Source: Clostridia bacterium | GTDB taxonomy: Bacteria; Bacillota; Clostridia; Oscillospirales; Oscillospiraceae | Reading direction: 5' to 3' | NCBI GenBank assembly: GCA_003245395.1 | Contig: QKDF01000198.1 | Location: forward strand, 1-20,954 | DNA length: 20,954 nt | Shown: positions 1 to 7,944 of the stretch, piece by piece | Position numbering within the stretch: the stretch's first letter is position 1 | Layout: each line of letters starts with the position of its first letter | The notes under the pieces: generated by a model | The model's input: only the letters and a program-made list of their open reading frames with translations | Databases searched by the model: none | Told to the model about the DNA's origin: nothing | Translations under genes and position numbers: made by a program

Positions 1-47
1 TAATTACAATAGTATGCGCATTCCTCCGCCAAAAGGCGCGGACGGCG
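1..47. other. Short spacer downstream of smc, no gene seen
   Basis: This stretch follows the smc stop codon on the minus strand. On that strand it holds a small GCGCC-TTTT-GGCG stem with no good T-run and an AGGAGG-like GGAGGA. The ATG right after it runs into a stop after five codons, so no start codon can be assigned. The GGAGGA could belong to the next minus-strand gene, which would begin beyond the window edge. I cannot say more from 47 bases. Confidence 0.3.
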
Positions 48-3000
48 TCACTCAATTTCCAATTCCTTCGCCATGTCGTTCAAATTGATGGTCAGAATCT
101 TGCTGACCCCCTGCTCCTGCATGGTGACGCCGTAGAGGACGTCCGCGTTCTCCATGGTGCCCCGGCGGTGGGTGATGACGATGAACTGGGTGCGCCCCGC
201 CAGACGGCGCATGTACCGGGCATACCGGGTGACGTTCGCGTCGTCCAGGGCGGCTTCGATCTCGTCCATGACGCAAAACGGCGTGGGATGTACTTTCAAA
301 ATGGAGAAATACAGCGCGATGGCCACGAACGCCTTCTCGCCGCCGGAGAGCAGCGAAATCGTCTTGAGCGTCTTGCCCGGCGGCTGCGCCTTGATCTCGA
401 TGCCGCAGTTTAGGATGTCGCTCTCGTCCTCCAGCTCCAGCGCGGCCTGGCCGCCGCCAAACAGCTCCAAAAACGTCTCCTGGAAGCTCTCGGTAATCAG
501 GCGGAACTGCTGGGCGAAAATCGTGGTCATCTCCCCCGTCAGACCCTCGATGACGCTCTCGATCTCGGCCTTGGCCTTCTCCACGTCGTTTCGCTGATCC
601 GTCAGGTAGGTATATCGGGTGTTGACTCGCTCAAACTCCTCAATGGCCCCGATATTGGGCGTCCCCAGCGCCGCGATGTCCCGCTTGAGCTCCCCGATGC
701 GCCGGGTGGCCTTGGGAACGCTCTCCAGCTCGATGCGCTGGGCCCGGGCATCGGAGTGGGACAGCTCATAGTGCTCCCACAGCCGGTCTAGGATCTGCTT
801 TTCCTCCATGGCGCCGGTGGCAATTTTCTGCTCCAGCGAGGACACGGACCGTTCCAGATTCAGCAGGGTTTCGTTCATATCCTGCCCAGCGCGGTTTTTC
901 GCCGTGCGCTCGGCCTCCAGCGCGATTTTCGCCCGGTTGACGGTCTCCAGCTGTTCCCGAAGGCCGGCCTGACGAGCATGGATTTCTTCAATCTCCGCCT
1001 GCTTCGCGGCGATTTCCGCCTCGGCCTGGGCGATTTTAGCCTCGTCGGCGACAAGCAGCGCCTCCTTGGCGGAACGGTCGCCGGTCAGGTCGGCCCGCAG
1101 ACGGCGCAGATCCTCCAGCGCGCGATCCGTGGTCTCCCGCTCCGCCGTCAGGGCTGCCAGCTCCGATTTCCGGGTGCTGACCGCCTCGGCCAGCTCACCG
1201 GAGCGCTCCAGCAGCTCCGTCTGCCCGGCCAGCTTTTCCTGAATCTGCGCCCGCAGTCCCGCGGCCATAGCTTCCTGCTCCGCCACGCGCCGTTCGGCGG
1301 CGGCGGTTTTTTCTCCGTTCTCTTCCAGACGGTCGGTGAGCGCCGTGCGCTCGCCCTCCAGATTCTCCCGGTTCTCCTCCAGTCCGCGCAGCAGAGCGTC
1401 GAACTGGTTGGACCGGCCCTCCAGGCGCAGCACCTCGTCCTCGGCCTGACGGCGCTGGGTCTCGGCGGCGGAAAGCTCGTAACGGGCCTTTTCCAGCTCC
1501 CGGTCCAGTTCTTCTTTTGCCCTCTGCGCCTCCGACAGCCGCCGATGCAGCGCCGCCGCGGTTTCCCGCAAGGTCTTCAGCTCCGCGGCGCGGCTCAAAA
1601 CGCCGGCGCTGCGGCTGACGCTGCCGCCGGTCATGGAACCGCCCCGGTTGATCACCTGTCCGTCCAGCGTGACGATGCGGAAGCGGTTCTGATATTTCCG
1701 CGCCATGGCGATGCCGCAGTCCAAATCCTCGGCCACCACGGTGCGGCCCAGCAGATTGTGAAAAATCCGCGTATATGTTTCGTCAAAGCTCACAAGGCGC
1801 GAGGCAAGGCCCACGTAGCCGTACTCCCGCTCCACGCCCGGCTCACGCAGCTCGTCGCCCCGGATGGCCGTCAGGGGCAAAAACGTGGCCCGTCCGGCAT
1901 TGCGCTGCTTCAAAAAGCCGATGGCCGCCTTGGCGTCCTCTTCCCGGTCCACCACGATGTTCTGCAGTCCCGCGCCCAGGGCGATTTCGATGGCCACGGA
2001 ATACTTCGCCTCCGTGCTCATCAGTCCGGCCACCGGGCCGTGGATGCCCCGCAGGGTTCCCTTGGCCTGACACACGTCCCGCACGGACTTGGAGAAGCCC
2101 TCGTATTCCCGCTCCATCTCCTCCAGCATGCGGATGCGGGAGTCCGCTCCGCCAGCGTCCACGGTCAGCTTTGTGACGGCCTGCGCCGCCTCCGCCGCCT
2201 TTTTCTGCCGCTCCTCCAGCCGCAGGTTGTGGCCGGAGATGATATTCGCCGCGGCGTCCGCCTCGTCCCGGGCGTCCTCCAGCGCGCGGCGGTTTGTTTT
2301 CGCCTCCCGCGCCTGCTGCTCCCGCCGCTCGTCCAGAGAGGCAAGCTCCGCCTCCACGGCGGCCTTGCGCTCCTCAATCTGACGGCTCTGCGCCGCCAGC
2401 GCGGACGCTTCGCTTCGCCCGTCCGCCGCCGCAGCCACCGCCAGAACCTCCTGACCCCGCAGGGCTTCGGCTTCATCCCGCGCGCCGCCGGCTTCCTCCG
2501 CCGCGGCACGGGCCTTTTCCAGCACGTCCTCCAGCGCAGAGCGGTGGGCGCCGATCTGTTCTTCGAGCTCCGCCACCCGGGCCTCCTGAGCCTCAATCTG
2601 GCTTTGCAGTCCGCCCGCGCGGCCCTCCTGCTCGGCCAGCTCCCGCTGGGCGCGCTCAATATTCTCCCGATGATGGGTGATGGTGGTGCGCAGCACTGCC
2701 AGACCGGATTCCCGCTCCGCCGCCTGCGTCTCCTGACCGGACAGCTGTCCCCGCAGCGTTTCGGCCTGGGCGTCCTTCTCCTGCATCCGCAGGCTGTACT
2801 GCTCCCCCTCGGCATAGAGGGCGTCCAGCTTTTCCCGGGCCTCGTCCCGCTGCGTTCGGGCGGCGGTCAGGTCGGTCTCCAGCTTGCGCTGCCCAGCCTT
2901 CACCGCGTCCAGATTCTCCAGCCAGACCGAGATCTCCAGCAGGCGCATCTCGTCCCGGAACACCAGATATTTCTTCGCCTTTTCCGCCTGATCCCGCAGC

Positions 3001-3614
3001 GGCTCCACCTGCAGCTCCAGCTCAGCGATTTTGTCGTTGATGCGCACCAGGTTCTCCTCCGTGCGCTGGAGCTTGCGCTCGGCTTCCTCCTTACGGTAGC
3101 GGAACTTGGAGATACCCGCCGCCTCCTCGAAAATCTCCCGGCGCTCGCCGCTGCGGGCCGAGAGAATTTCGTCGATCTTGCCCTGGCCGATAAGGGAATA
3201 GCCCTCCCGGCCCATGCCGGTGTCCAGGAACAGCTCCGTCACGTCCTTGAGCCGGACGGACTGGCGGTTGATATAATATTCGCTTTCGCCGCTGCGGTAA
3301 TAGCGGCGGGTGATGGCCACCTCGGCCTCCTCCATGGCGGGGAAAACGTGCTCGGTATTGTCGATGACCAGCGTGACCTGGGCAAAGCCCTGGGGCGTGC
3401 GCTTGGCGGTGCCGCCGAAGATCACGTCCTCCATTTTTGCGCCGCGCAGGCTCTTGCTGCTCTGCTCGCCCATGACCCAGCGGATGGCGTCGGAGATATT
3501 CGATTTTCCGGAGCCGTTGGGGCCCACGATGGCGGTGATGTCCTCCCCGAAATTCAGGACGGTTTTGTCGGGGAAGGACTTGAACCCCTGGATCTCCAGC
3601 GCTTTTAAGTACAC
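48..3614 (-). CDS. smc: Chromosome segregation/condensation ATPase SMC
   Basis: SMC is the long coiled-coil ATPase that, with ScpA and ScpB, compacts and separates the replicated chromosome on the nucleoid. The 1188-residue length is normal for bacterial SMC. The N-terminal head has the P-loop GPNGSGKSN at residues 31-39. Two very long Glu/Ala/Arg-rich coiled coils flank a globular hinge at roughly 500-650, which ends in a glycine-rich GGSMTGG segment. The C-terminal head carries the ABC signature LSGGEK at about 1089 and the Walker B CVMDE at 1114-1118. The signature is followed by AFVAIALYFSIL, a mild variant of the more usual leucine-rich form. I chose a GTG start because GAGGTG lies six bases upstream; an ATG 27 bases further upstream is in frame but has no such site. 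A strong promoter lies directly upstream, so smc is probably transcribed independently of the protease gene behind it. Confidence 0.96.
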   Translation of the reverse strand: MYLKALEIQGFKSFPDKTVLNFGEDITAIVGPNGSGKSNISDAIRWVMGEQSSKSLRGAKMEDVIFGGTAKRTPQGFAQVTLVIDNTEHVFPAMEEAEVAITRRYYRSGESEYYINRQSVRLKDVTELFLDTGMGREGYSLIGQGKIDEILSARSGERREIFEEAAGISKFRYRKEEAERKLQRTEENLVRINDKIAELELQVEPLRDQAEKAKKYLVFRDEMRLLEISVWLENLDAVKAGQRKLETDLTAARTQRDEAREKLDALYAEGEQYSLRMQEKDAQAETLRGQLSGQETQAAERESGLAVLRTTITHHRENIERAQRELAEQEGRAGGLQSQIEAQEARVAELEEQIGAHRSALEDVLEKARAAAEEAGGARDEAEALRGQEVLAVAAAADGRSEASALAAQSRQIEERKAAVEAELASLDERREQQAREAKTNRRALEDARDEADAAANIISGHNLRLEERQKKAAEAAQAVTKLTVDAGGADSRIRMLEEMEREYEGFSKSVRDVCQAKGTLRGIHGPVAGLMSTEAKYSVAIEIALGAGLQNIVVDREEDAKAAIGFLKQRNAGRATFLPLTAIRGDELREPGVEREYGYVGLASRLVSFDETYTRIFHNLLGRTVVAEDLDCGIAMARKYQNRFRIVTLDGQVINRGGSMTGGSVSRSAGVLSRAAELKTLRETAAALHRRLSEAQRAKEELDRELEKARYELSAAETQRRQAEDEVLRLEGRSNQFDALLRGLEENRENLEGERTALTDRLEENGEKTAAAERRVAEQEAMAAGLRAQIQEKLAGQTELLERSGELAEAVSTRKSELAALTAERETTDRALEDLRRLRADLTGDRSAKEALLVADEAKIAQAEAEIAAKQAEIEEIHARQAGLREQLETVNRAKIALEAERTAKNRAGQDMNETLLNLERSVSSLEQKIATGAMEEKQILDRLWEHYELSHSDARAQRIELESVPKATRRIGELKRDIAALGTPNIGAIEEFERVNTRYTYLTDQRNDVEKAKAEIESVIEGLTGEMTTIFAQQFRLITESFQETFLELFGGGQAALELEDESDILNCGIEIKAQPPGKTLKTISLLSGGEKAFVAIALYFSILKVHPTPFCVMDEIEAALDDANVTRYARYMRRLAGRTQFIVITHRRGTMENADVLYGVTMQEQGVSKILTINLNDMAKELEIE

Positions 3615-3656
3615 AGTCTTCACCTCGGGCTGAAATTTCAATACGATAACTAATTT

Positions 3657-3685
3657 ACTATATCAGACAAGATTTCTCATTTCAA
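3657..3685 (-). promoter_or_regulatory. Sigma-A-type promoter of smc
   Basis: On the minus strand a TTGAAA -35 box is separated by exactly 17 bases from a TATAGT -10 box, with TG one base before the -10 (extended -10). The predicted transcript start is near 3650, giving a leader of about 36 bases before the smc GTG. This is one of the best promoter matches in the window. It is read by eye, with no transcript data. Confidence 0.75.
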
Positions 3686-3707
3686 GGCAAATTCCGGAAA
3701 ATACGGG

Positions 3708-3732
3708 AAAAGGGCGGCTCAGCCGTCCTTTT
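3708..3732 (-). terminator. Hairpin terminator at the end of the tepA-like gene
   Basis: Two 11-base arms with a single A-C mismatch flank a three-base loop, and four T residues follow on the minus strand. The loop is the TGA stop codon of the protease gene itself, so the 3' half of the stem lies just after the gene and the 5' half inside its last codons. It would separate the protease transcript from the smc promoter 23 bases further on. On the plus strand the opposite arm is followed by TTTTT, so it could act in both directions. Confidence 0.6.
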
Positions 3733-4462
3733 TCCTCTTGGCGATTTCCCCGTAAAGCCACTCCAGCGCGTCGGAGAGATTGCCGATCTGATCGATCAGG
3801 CCCTTGTCCACGGCCTCCTGACCATAGAGCACCGACCCCAGGTCGGAGGCCAGCTCCCCGGCGTTGAGCATCAGGGCGAGAAACTCCTCCGAGTCGATAT
3901 GGCTGTGGCGCACGACGAAATCCACGATGCGCTCCTGAAGCCGGGAAAAATAGTTGTACGTCTGGGGCGCGGCGATGACCGTGCCGCTCATGCGCACGGG
4001 ATGGATAGTCATGGCGGCGGAGGGCACAGCGAAGCTGCGTCCGGCGGCCACGGCCAGGGGCACGCCGATGGAGTGGCTGCCGCCCAGCACCAGCGAGGCG
4101 GTGGGCTTGCTCATGCCGGAGATCAGCTCCGCGATGCCAAGGCCTGCCTCGATGTCCCCGCCCACGGTGTTGAGCAGGAACAAAATGGCGTCCACCTCGT
4201 CGGATTCCTCCAGAGCAGCCAGAAGGGGCATAATATGTTCGTACTTCGTGGTCTTGGTGTTATTATTGGAGGCAATGTGTCCCTCGATCTGGCCGATAAT
4301 GGTGATGCAGTGGATGGCGCCGCGGCTGTTTTTCGTGGTGACACTGCCCATGTCCACGATCTCCTGCTGCCAGGACTGCGGGCCGGTTCTGCCCCTGTCA
4401 TGCCCGTCGCCCTTGGGCGTGTCCTCGCTTTTAACGGTCAGCTCGTTTGTGCGTTCTGTCAT
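3719..4462 (-). CDS. tepA: ClpP-fold serine protease, TepA/YmfB type
   Basis: This is a 247-residue member of the ClpP/crotonase-fold proteases closest to TepA (translocation-enhancing protein, B. subtilis YmfB). TepA is reported to aid protein export and is not part of the ClpX/ClpA machine. A charged, probably flexible N-terminus (1-35) precedes the fold. The fold shows LLNTVGGDIEAG (97-108), the nucleophile region GGSHSIG with Ser131 in the ClpP serine position, and His154 in TIHPVR. The third triad residue cannot be fixed by eye. I chose the ATG because AAGGAAGGG lies just upstream; a longer open frame upstream has no support and would run into the proB promoter region. No signal peptide or membrane segment is seen, so a cytosolic protein is expected. 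The gene is divergent from proB, and no clear promoter of its own could be picked out in the 122-base gap. A ClpP-like function is secure; the TepA role is by family only. Confidence 0.85.
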   Translation of the reverse strand: MTERTNELTVKSEDTPKGDGHDRGRTGPQSWQQEIVDMGSVTTKNSRGAIHCITIIGQIEGHIASNNNTKTTKYEHIMPLLAALEESDEVDAILFLLNTVGGDIEAGLGIAELISGMSKPTASLVLGGSHSIGVPLAVAAGRSFAVPSAAMTIHPVRMSGTVIAAPQTYNYFSRLQERIVDFVVRHSHIDSEEFLALMLNAGELASDLGSVLYGQEAVDKGLIDQIGNLSDALEWLYGEIAKRKKDG

Positions 4463-4516
4463 GGAATCCCTTCCTTTCTCCGGTATTTTCTGCACAAAAA
4501 CAAAATTTAGCCGGAC

Positions 4517-4545
4517 TTTCTTTTTCCATTCCGTCATGTTATAAT
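4517..4545 (+). promoter_or_regulatory. Probable proB(A) promoter with extended -10
   Basis: TATAAT at 4540-4545 is preceded by TGT, making a consensus extended -10. The -35 position at 17-base spacing holds TTTCTT, a weak match, which is typical where the extended -10 compensates. Transcription would start near 4552, leaving a leader of about 33 bases before the proB TTG. The opposite strand of the same bases reads TATAAC but lacks a convincing -35. Confidence 0.55.
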
Positions 4546-4584
4546 GTACCAAATTGACTTTTTTATTAAAAAGGGGCTGACGTT

Positions 4585-5391
4585 TTGGAAACAGCGCGTA
4601 TCGTGGTGAAGGTGGGCACCTCCACACTCACCCATTCCTCCGGCGCCGTGAATCTGCGGCGGATGGAGCAGCTGGTGCGGGTTTTGGCGGATTTGAGCGG
4701 CATGGGCCATCAGGTGATTCTGGTGACCTCCGGCGCCATCGCCATCGGCACGGCGAAGCTGGCGCTGTCGGAGCGACCTACGGAGCTGCGAATGAAGCAG
4801 GCCGCCGCCGCGGTGGGTCAGTGCCGGATGATGCATATTTACGACAAGCTGTTCTCCGAGTACAACCGCACTGTGGCCCAGATCCTGCTCACCGGCGAGG
4901 ACGTGGACATCCCCCAGCGGGCAGAGCACCTGTCCAACACCTTCGGTGCCCTGCTGGACATGGGCGTAATCCCCGTGGTGAATGAAAACGACTCCGTCTC
5001 CTCGGCGGAGATCGAGACCGGGCGGCACAAGGTTCTGGGCGACAACGACACCCTGTCCGCCATCGTGGCGAAGCTGTGCGGGGCGGATCTTTTGATTCTG
5101 GTGTCGGACATCGACGGGCTGTATGACGCCGACCCGCGATGCCACCCGGACGCCAAGCTGCTCCACCACGTACCCGCGCTGACGCCGGAGATTCTGGAGA
5201 TGGCCGGCGGCGCAGGCACCCGCCACGGCACCGGCGGCATGACCACCAAGCTCTCGGCGGCGAAAATCGCCATGGACGCCGGGTGCGACATGGTGATCAC
5301 CAACGGTGCCCGGACGGAGGATCTTTACGACATCGTAGACGGGCGGGACATCGGCACCCGCTTTCATGCACAGAAAGGAGAGACGGTATGA
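4585..5391 (+). CDS. proB: Glutamate 5-kinase, short form without PUA domain
   Basis: ProB phosphorylates glutamate with ATP to gamma-glutamyl phosphate, the first step of proline synthesis in the cytosol. The amino-acid-kinase fold is complete. It shows KVGTSTL (9-15) for the phosphate site, VTSGAIAIG (47-55), NENDSVS (133-139) for glutamate binding, GDND (152-155) and the GTGGMTTKL loop (215-223). The protein ends at 268 residues, about 100 fewer than E. coli ProB (367), because the C-terminal PUA domain is absent. Such short forms are known in some Firmicutes. The start is TTG, with AAAAAGGGG about eight bases before it. No in-frame ATG precedes the KVGT motif, so the TTG is well supported. 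Its stop overlaps the proA start as ATGA, implying translational coupling so that the unstable product passes to ProA. Confidence 0.95.
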   Translation: METARIVVKVGTSTLTHSSGAVNLRRMEQLVRVLADLSGMGHQVILVTSGAIAIGTAKLALSERPTELRMKQAAAAVGQCRMMHIYDKLFSEYNRTVAQILLTGEDVDIPQRAEHLSNTFGALLDMGVIPVVNENDSVSSAEIETGRHKVLGDNDTLSAIVAKLCGADLLILVSDIDGLYDADPRCHPDAKLLHHVPALTPEILEMAGGAGTRHGTGGMTTKLSAAKIAMDAGCDMVITNGARTEDLYDIVDGRDIGTRFHAQKGETV

Positions 5392-6638
5392 GCGAATTAC
5401 AGCTTCAGGGCGCGGCGGCGAAAAAAGCCGGACGCGCATTGGCAGTCGCCGGGTCGGCGAAGAAGAACACGGCGCTGGAGGCCATCGCCCGCATCCTGAC
5501 GGAGCGGCAGGACGAGTGGCTCCAAGCCAACGCGGAGGATGTGGCCGCGGCACAGGAGGCGGGAATGCGTCCCGCCATGCTGGACCGGCTGACCTTGACA
5601 AAAGAGCGCATCGCCGGCATCGTGGACGGCGTGCGGCAGGTGGCAGCTCTCCCCGATCCCATCGGCACGGTCACGAAGATGGAGACCCGGCCCAACGGCC
5701 TGATTATCGGGCGGCGGCGGGTGCCTCTGGGCGTCATCGCCATCATTTTTGAAGCCCGGCCCAACGTCACCGTGGACGCGGCGGCGCTGTGCCTGAAATC
5801 CGGCAACGCCTGCATCCTGCGGGGCGGAAAAGAGGCCATCCGCTCCAACCGGGCGGCGGTTTCTCTCATGCGCGCGGCGCTGGAGGAGGCGGGCCTTTCC
5901 GCCGACTGCATCTCTCTGGTACAGGACACGTCCCATGAGACGGCCGAGGAGCTGATGCACCTCAACGGCTATGTGGACGTACTGATTCCCCGGGGCGGGG
6001 CGAACCTGATCCGCTCCGTGGCGCAAAACGCGTCCGTACCGGTCATCCGCACCGGCGAGGGCGTGTGCCACGTCTATATCGATTCCGAGGCCGATCTGGA
6101 CATGGGCGCGAAAATCCTCTTCAACGCCAAGTGCTCCCGCCCCTCCGTGTGCAACGCGGCGGAGTGCGTCCTGATCCATGAGTCCGTGGCGGAGGAATTT
6201 CTCCAAAAGGCCGTGCCTCTGCTCAAAACGAAAGCGGTGGAGCTGCGGTGCGACAAGCCGTCCCTTTCCATCGTGGGCGCTGCGGGCATCCCCGCAGCGG
6301 AGGCAGACTGGGACACGGAGTATGACGACTACATCCTGGCGGTGCGCATCGTGAAAAGCGCGGCCGAGGCGATAGATTTCGTCAACGAGCACGGCACCGG
6401 ACACTCCGAGGCCATTATCACAAACAATTATTTCACCGCCCAGCACTTCCTGGATCAGGTGGACGCGGCGGCGGTGTATGTCAATGCCTCCACCCGCTTC
6501 ACCGACGGCGGAGAGTTCGGCCTGGGGGCCGAGATCGGCATCTCCACACAGAAAATGCACGCCCGCGGCCCCATGGGGCTGGAGGAGCTGACCAGCTGCA
6601 AGTACGTGATTTACGGTGAAGGTCAGGTGCGGGAGTAA
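5388..6638 (+). CDS. proA: Gamma-glutamyl phosphate reductase
   Basis: ProA reduces gamma-glutamyl phosphate with NADPH to glutamate-5-semialdehyde, which cyclises for ProC; it is the second proline step. The 416-residue length matches E. coli ProA (417). Family marks are visible: VPLGVIAIIFEARPNVTVDA (112-131), LRGGKEA (144-150), the catalytic cysteine Cys255 within RPSVCNAAE, and a C-terminal FGLGAEIGIST segment. The start is the ATG of the ATGA overlap with proB, with AAAGGAGAG ahead of it inside the proB coding end. A longer in-frame open stretch inside proB was not used because the family begins at this ATG. The intact catalytic residues and the neighbours make the function firm. Confidence 0.97.
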   Translation: MSELQLQGAAAKKAGRALAVAGSAKKNTALEAIARILTERQDEWLQANAEDVAAAQEAGMRPAMLDRLTLTKERIAGIVDGVRQVAALPDPIGTVTKMETRPNGLIIGRRRVPLGVIAIIFEARPNVTVDAAALCLKSGNACILRGGKEAIRSNRAAVSLMRAALEEAGLSADCISLVQDTSHETAEELMHLNGYVDVLIPRGGANLIRSVAQNASVPVIRTGEGVCHVYIDSEADLDMGAKILFNAKCSRPSVCNAAECVLIHESVAEEFLQKAVPLLKTKAVELRCDKPSLSIVGAAGIPAAEADWDTEYDDYILAVRIVKSAAEAIDFVNEHGTGHSEAIITNNYFTAQHFLDQVDAAAVYVNASTRFTDGGEFGLGAEIGISTQKMHARGPMGLEELTSCKYVIYGEGQVRE

Positions 6639-6764
6639 GCGATCCCGCGGCTTTCATGGAAACCGGCTGTCCTCCGAGCGGACGGCCGCGGCATATACGC
6701 GGCACGACGGCCTGTTCAAACATACCGCACATGCGCCGCGAAACAGAAAGGATGACGGATAAAC
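6639..6764 (+). other. Structured proA-proC spacer
   Basis: These 126 bases carry no open frame of note. They contain a GGCTGTCC/GGACGGCC stem (one G-T wobble, about 6665-6686) and then a CCGCG...CGCGG stem with a seven-base loop. No T-run follows either stem, so they do not look like factor-independent terminators. I found no convincing promoter in the spacer. The likely roles are RNA processing or stability, or none. AGAAAGGA just before the ATG is the proC ribosome binding site. Confidence 0.35.
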
Positions 6765-7568
6765 ATGGCAACATTCGGATTTATCGGCACGGGCAACATG
6801 GGCGGAGCGCTGGCAAAGGCGGCCTGCACCACCATCCCTGCAGACGAGGTGTTTTTGTCCAACCGCACCATGGAAAAAGCGCGGGATCTGGCGGAACTGC
6901 TGGGCTGCGGCGTGGCGGAGAGCGACGCCATCGCCGGCAGCGCGGACTTCATTTTTCTCGGCGTCAAGCCCCAGATGATGGCGGGGATGCTGGAGGAGCT
7001 GGCTCCTACCCTCTCCAGCCGGGAGACGCGGTTCATCCTCGTCACCATGGCGGCGGGGCTGTCCATTGCGGACATCCGGCGCATGGCGGGGGGCGAGTAC
7101 CCGGTCATCCGCATCATGCCCAACACCCCCGCCTCTATCGGCGAGGGCATGATCCTCTACACCTGCGCGTCGGACGTGACGCCGGAGGAAGAGCGGGCGT
7201 TTCTTGAGGGCATGGCCGGCGCGGGGCGCTTTGCCCAGCTGCCCGAGCACCTGATCGACGCGGGCAGCGCGGTGTCCGGCTGCGGCCCGGCCTTTGCGGA
7301 TCTGTTCATCGAGGCGCTGGCCGACGGCGGCGTGGCCTGCGGCCTGCCCCGGGCCACGGCACAGGAACTGGCGGCCCAGATGCTGGCGGGCTCGGCCCGG
7401 CTGGTGCTGGAGACGGGCTCCCATCCCGGCGTGCTCAAAGACGCGGTTTGCTCTCCCGGCGGCTCCACGATTATGGGCGTGAAAGCCCTGGAGGACGGCG
7501 GCTTCCGCGCATCCGTGATGAACGCGGTATTCGCCGCCTACGAAAAGACCAAGGCACTGGGGAAATGA
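6765..7568 (+). CDS. proC: Pyrroline-5-carboxylate reductase
   Basis: ProC reduces 1-pyrroline-5-carboxylate to L-proline with NAD(P)H, the last proline step, in the cytosol. The 267 residues match the family (about 270). The N-terminal Rossmann motif GFIGTGNMGGAL is at residues 5-16, and SNRT (31-34) is the NADP-type region. PNTPASIGEGM (about 122-132) and the C-terminal dimerisation/active-site stretch SGCGPAF...SPGGSTIMGV are present. The usual GSGPA here reads GCGPA, a tolerated change. The ATG has AGAAAGGA upstream. Its TGA overlaps an ATG of the next reading frame (ATGA), although a better start for that gene lies 27 bases downstream. Confidence 0.97.
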   Translation: MATFGFIGTGNMGGALAKAACTTIPADEVFLSNRTMEKARDLAELLGCGVAESDAIAGSADFIFLGVKPQMMAGMLEELAPTLSSRETRFILVTMAAGLSIADIRRMAGGEYPVIRIMPNTPASIGEGMILYTCASDVTPEEERAFLEGMAGAGRFAQLPEHLIDAGSAVSGCGPAFADLFIEALADGGVACGLPRATAQELAAQMLAGSARLVLETGSHPGVLKDAVCSPGGSTIMGVKALEDGGFRASVMNAVFAAYEKTKALGK

Positions 7569-7594
7569 GCACGGAGGGTGAGGAGCGCACCCCC

Positions 7595-7876
7595 ATGACC
7601 TGCCCCTTCTGCGGCGGGGAGATGGAGCTGGGGAAACTCTGGATGCGGGAAGAGGGACGGATCACGCCGCTGGCGCGCTTTCTCCTGCGCTGGTACGGGG
7701 AGGAGGAGCTGGAAAAGATGGGGCTGAAGCGTTTGGATCGGACGTTCACACCCCTGGAGGGCTCCGACACCGACGACAGCTACCACTCCAACGCCTGGGC
7801 CTGCCGGCAGTGTCAAAAGGTCATCACCGTCTTTAACATGGACGGCCCGCCTCAATCTGTTTGGCACCCCAAATAA
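7595..7876 (+). CDS. Small zinc-ribbon protein (DUF6487-like)
   Basis: This is a 93-residue protein with two CxxC pairs, CPFC (residues 3-6) and CRQC (70-73), separated by a charged, tryptophan-containing middle. This arrangement suggests one split zinc ribbon. The opening TCPFCGGEMELG resembles the uncharacterised PF20097/DUF6487 group, but the family name is from memory. I preferred the ATG at 7595 because GAGGAG lies nine bases before it and the protein then starts directly at the zinc ribbon. An ATG at 7565, overlapping the proC stop as ATGA, would add ten residues. There is no signal peptide or membrane segment. It is last in the proline gene run and probably co-transcribed, but nothing in it points to proline chemistry. 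Function unknown. Confidence 0.75.
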   Translation: MTCPFCGGEMELGKLWMREEGRITPLARFLLRWYGEEELEKMGLKRLDRTFTPLEGSDTDDSYHSNAWACRQCQKVITVFNMDGPPQSVWHPK

Positions 7877-7896
7877 ATAAATGCGCCTCGCATATG

Positions 7897-7933
7897 AAAG
7901 CGCCCTGCCGGGAAGTTCCCGGCAGGGCGCTTT
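7897..7933. terminator. Bidirectional terminator between convergent genes
   Basis: A perfect 18-base inverted repeat (arms 7897-7914 and 7916-7933) has A residues at the outer left and T residues at the outer right. The inner GGGA/TCCC pairs leave a three-base loop. It sits 20 bases after the zinc-ribbon stop and 11 bases beyond the minus-strand aminopeptidase stop, so it can end both transcripts. The T-tracts are short, so termination would rely on the very strong stem. Confidence 0.85.
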
Positions 7934-7944
7934 GTCGTCTATTT

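Noticed and set aside
978..3608. Very long open frame (876 codons) on the plus strand inside smc
   Set aside because: It lies opposite a complete, motif-rich smc gene. GC-rich codons with few stops create such mirror frames; its protein is a low-complexity Arg/Leu/Gln-rich string with no domain and no ribosome binding site.
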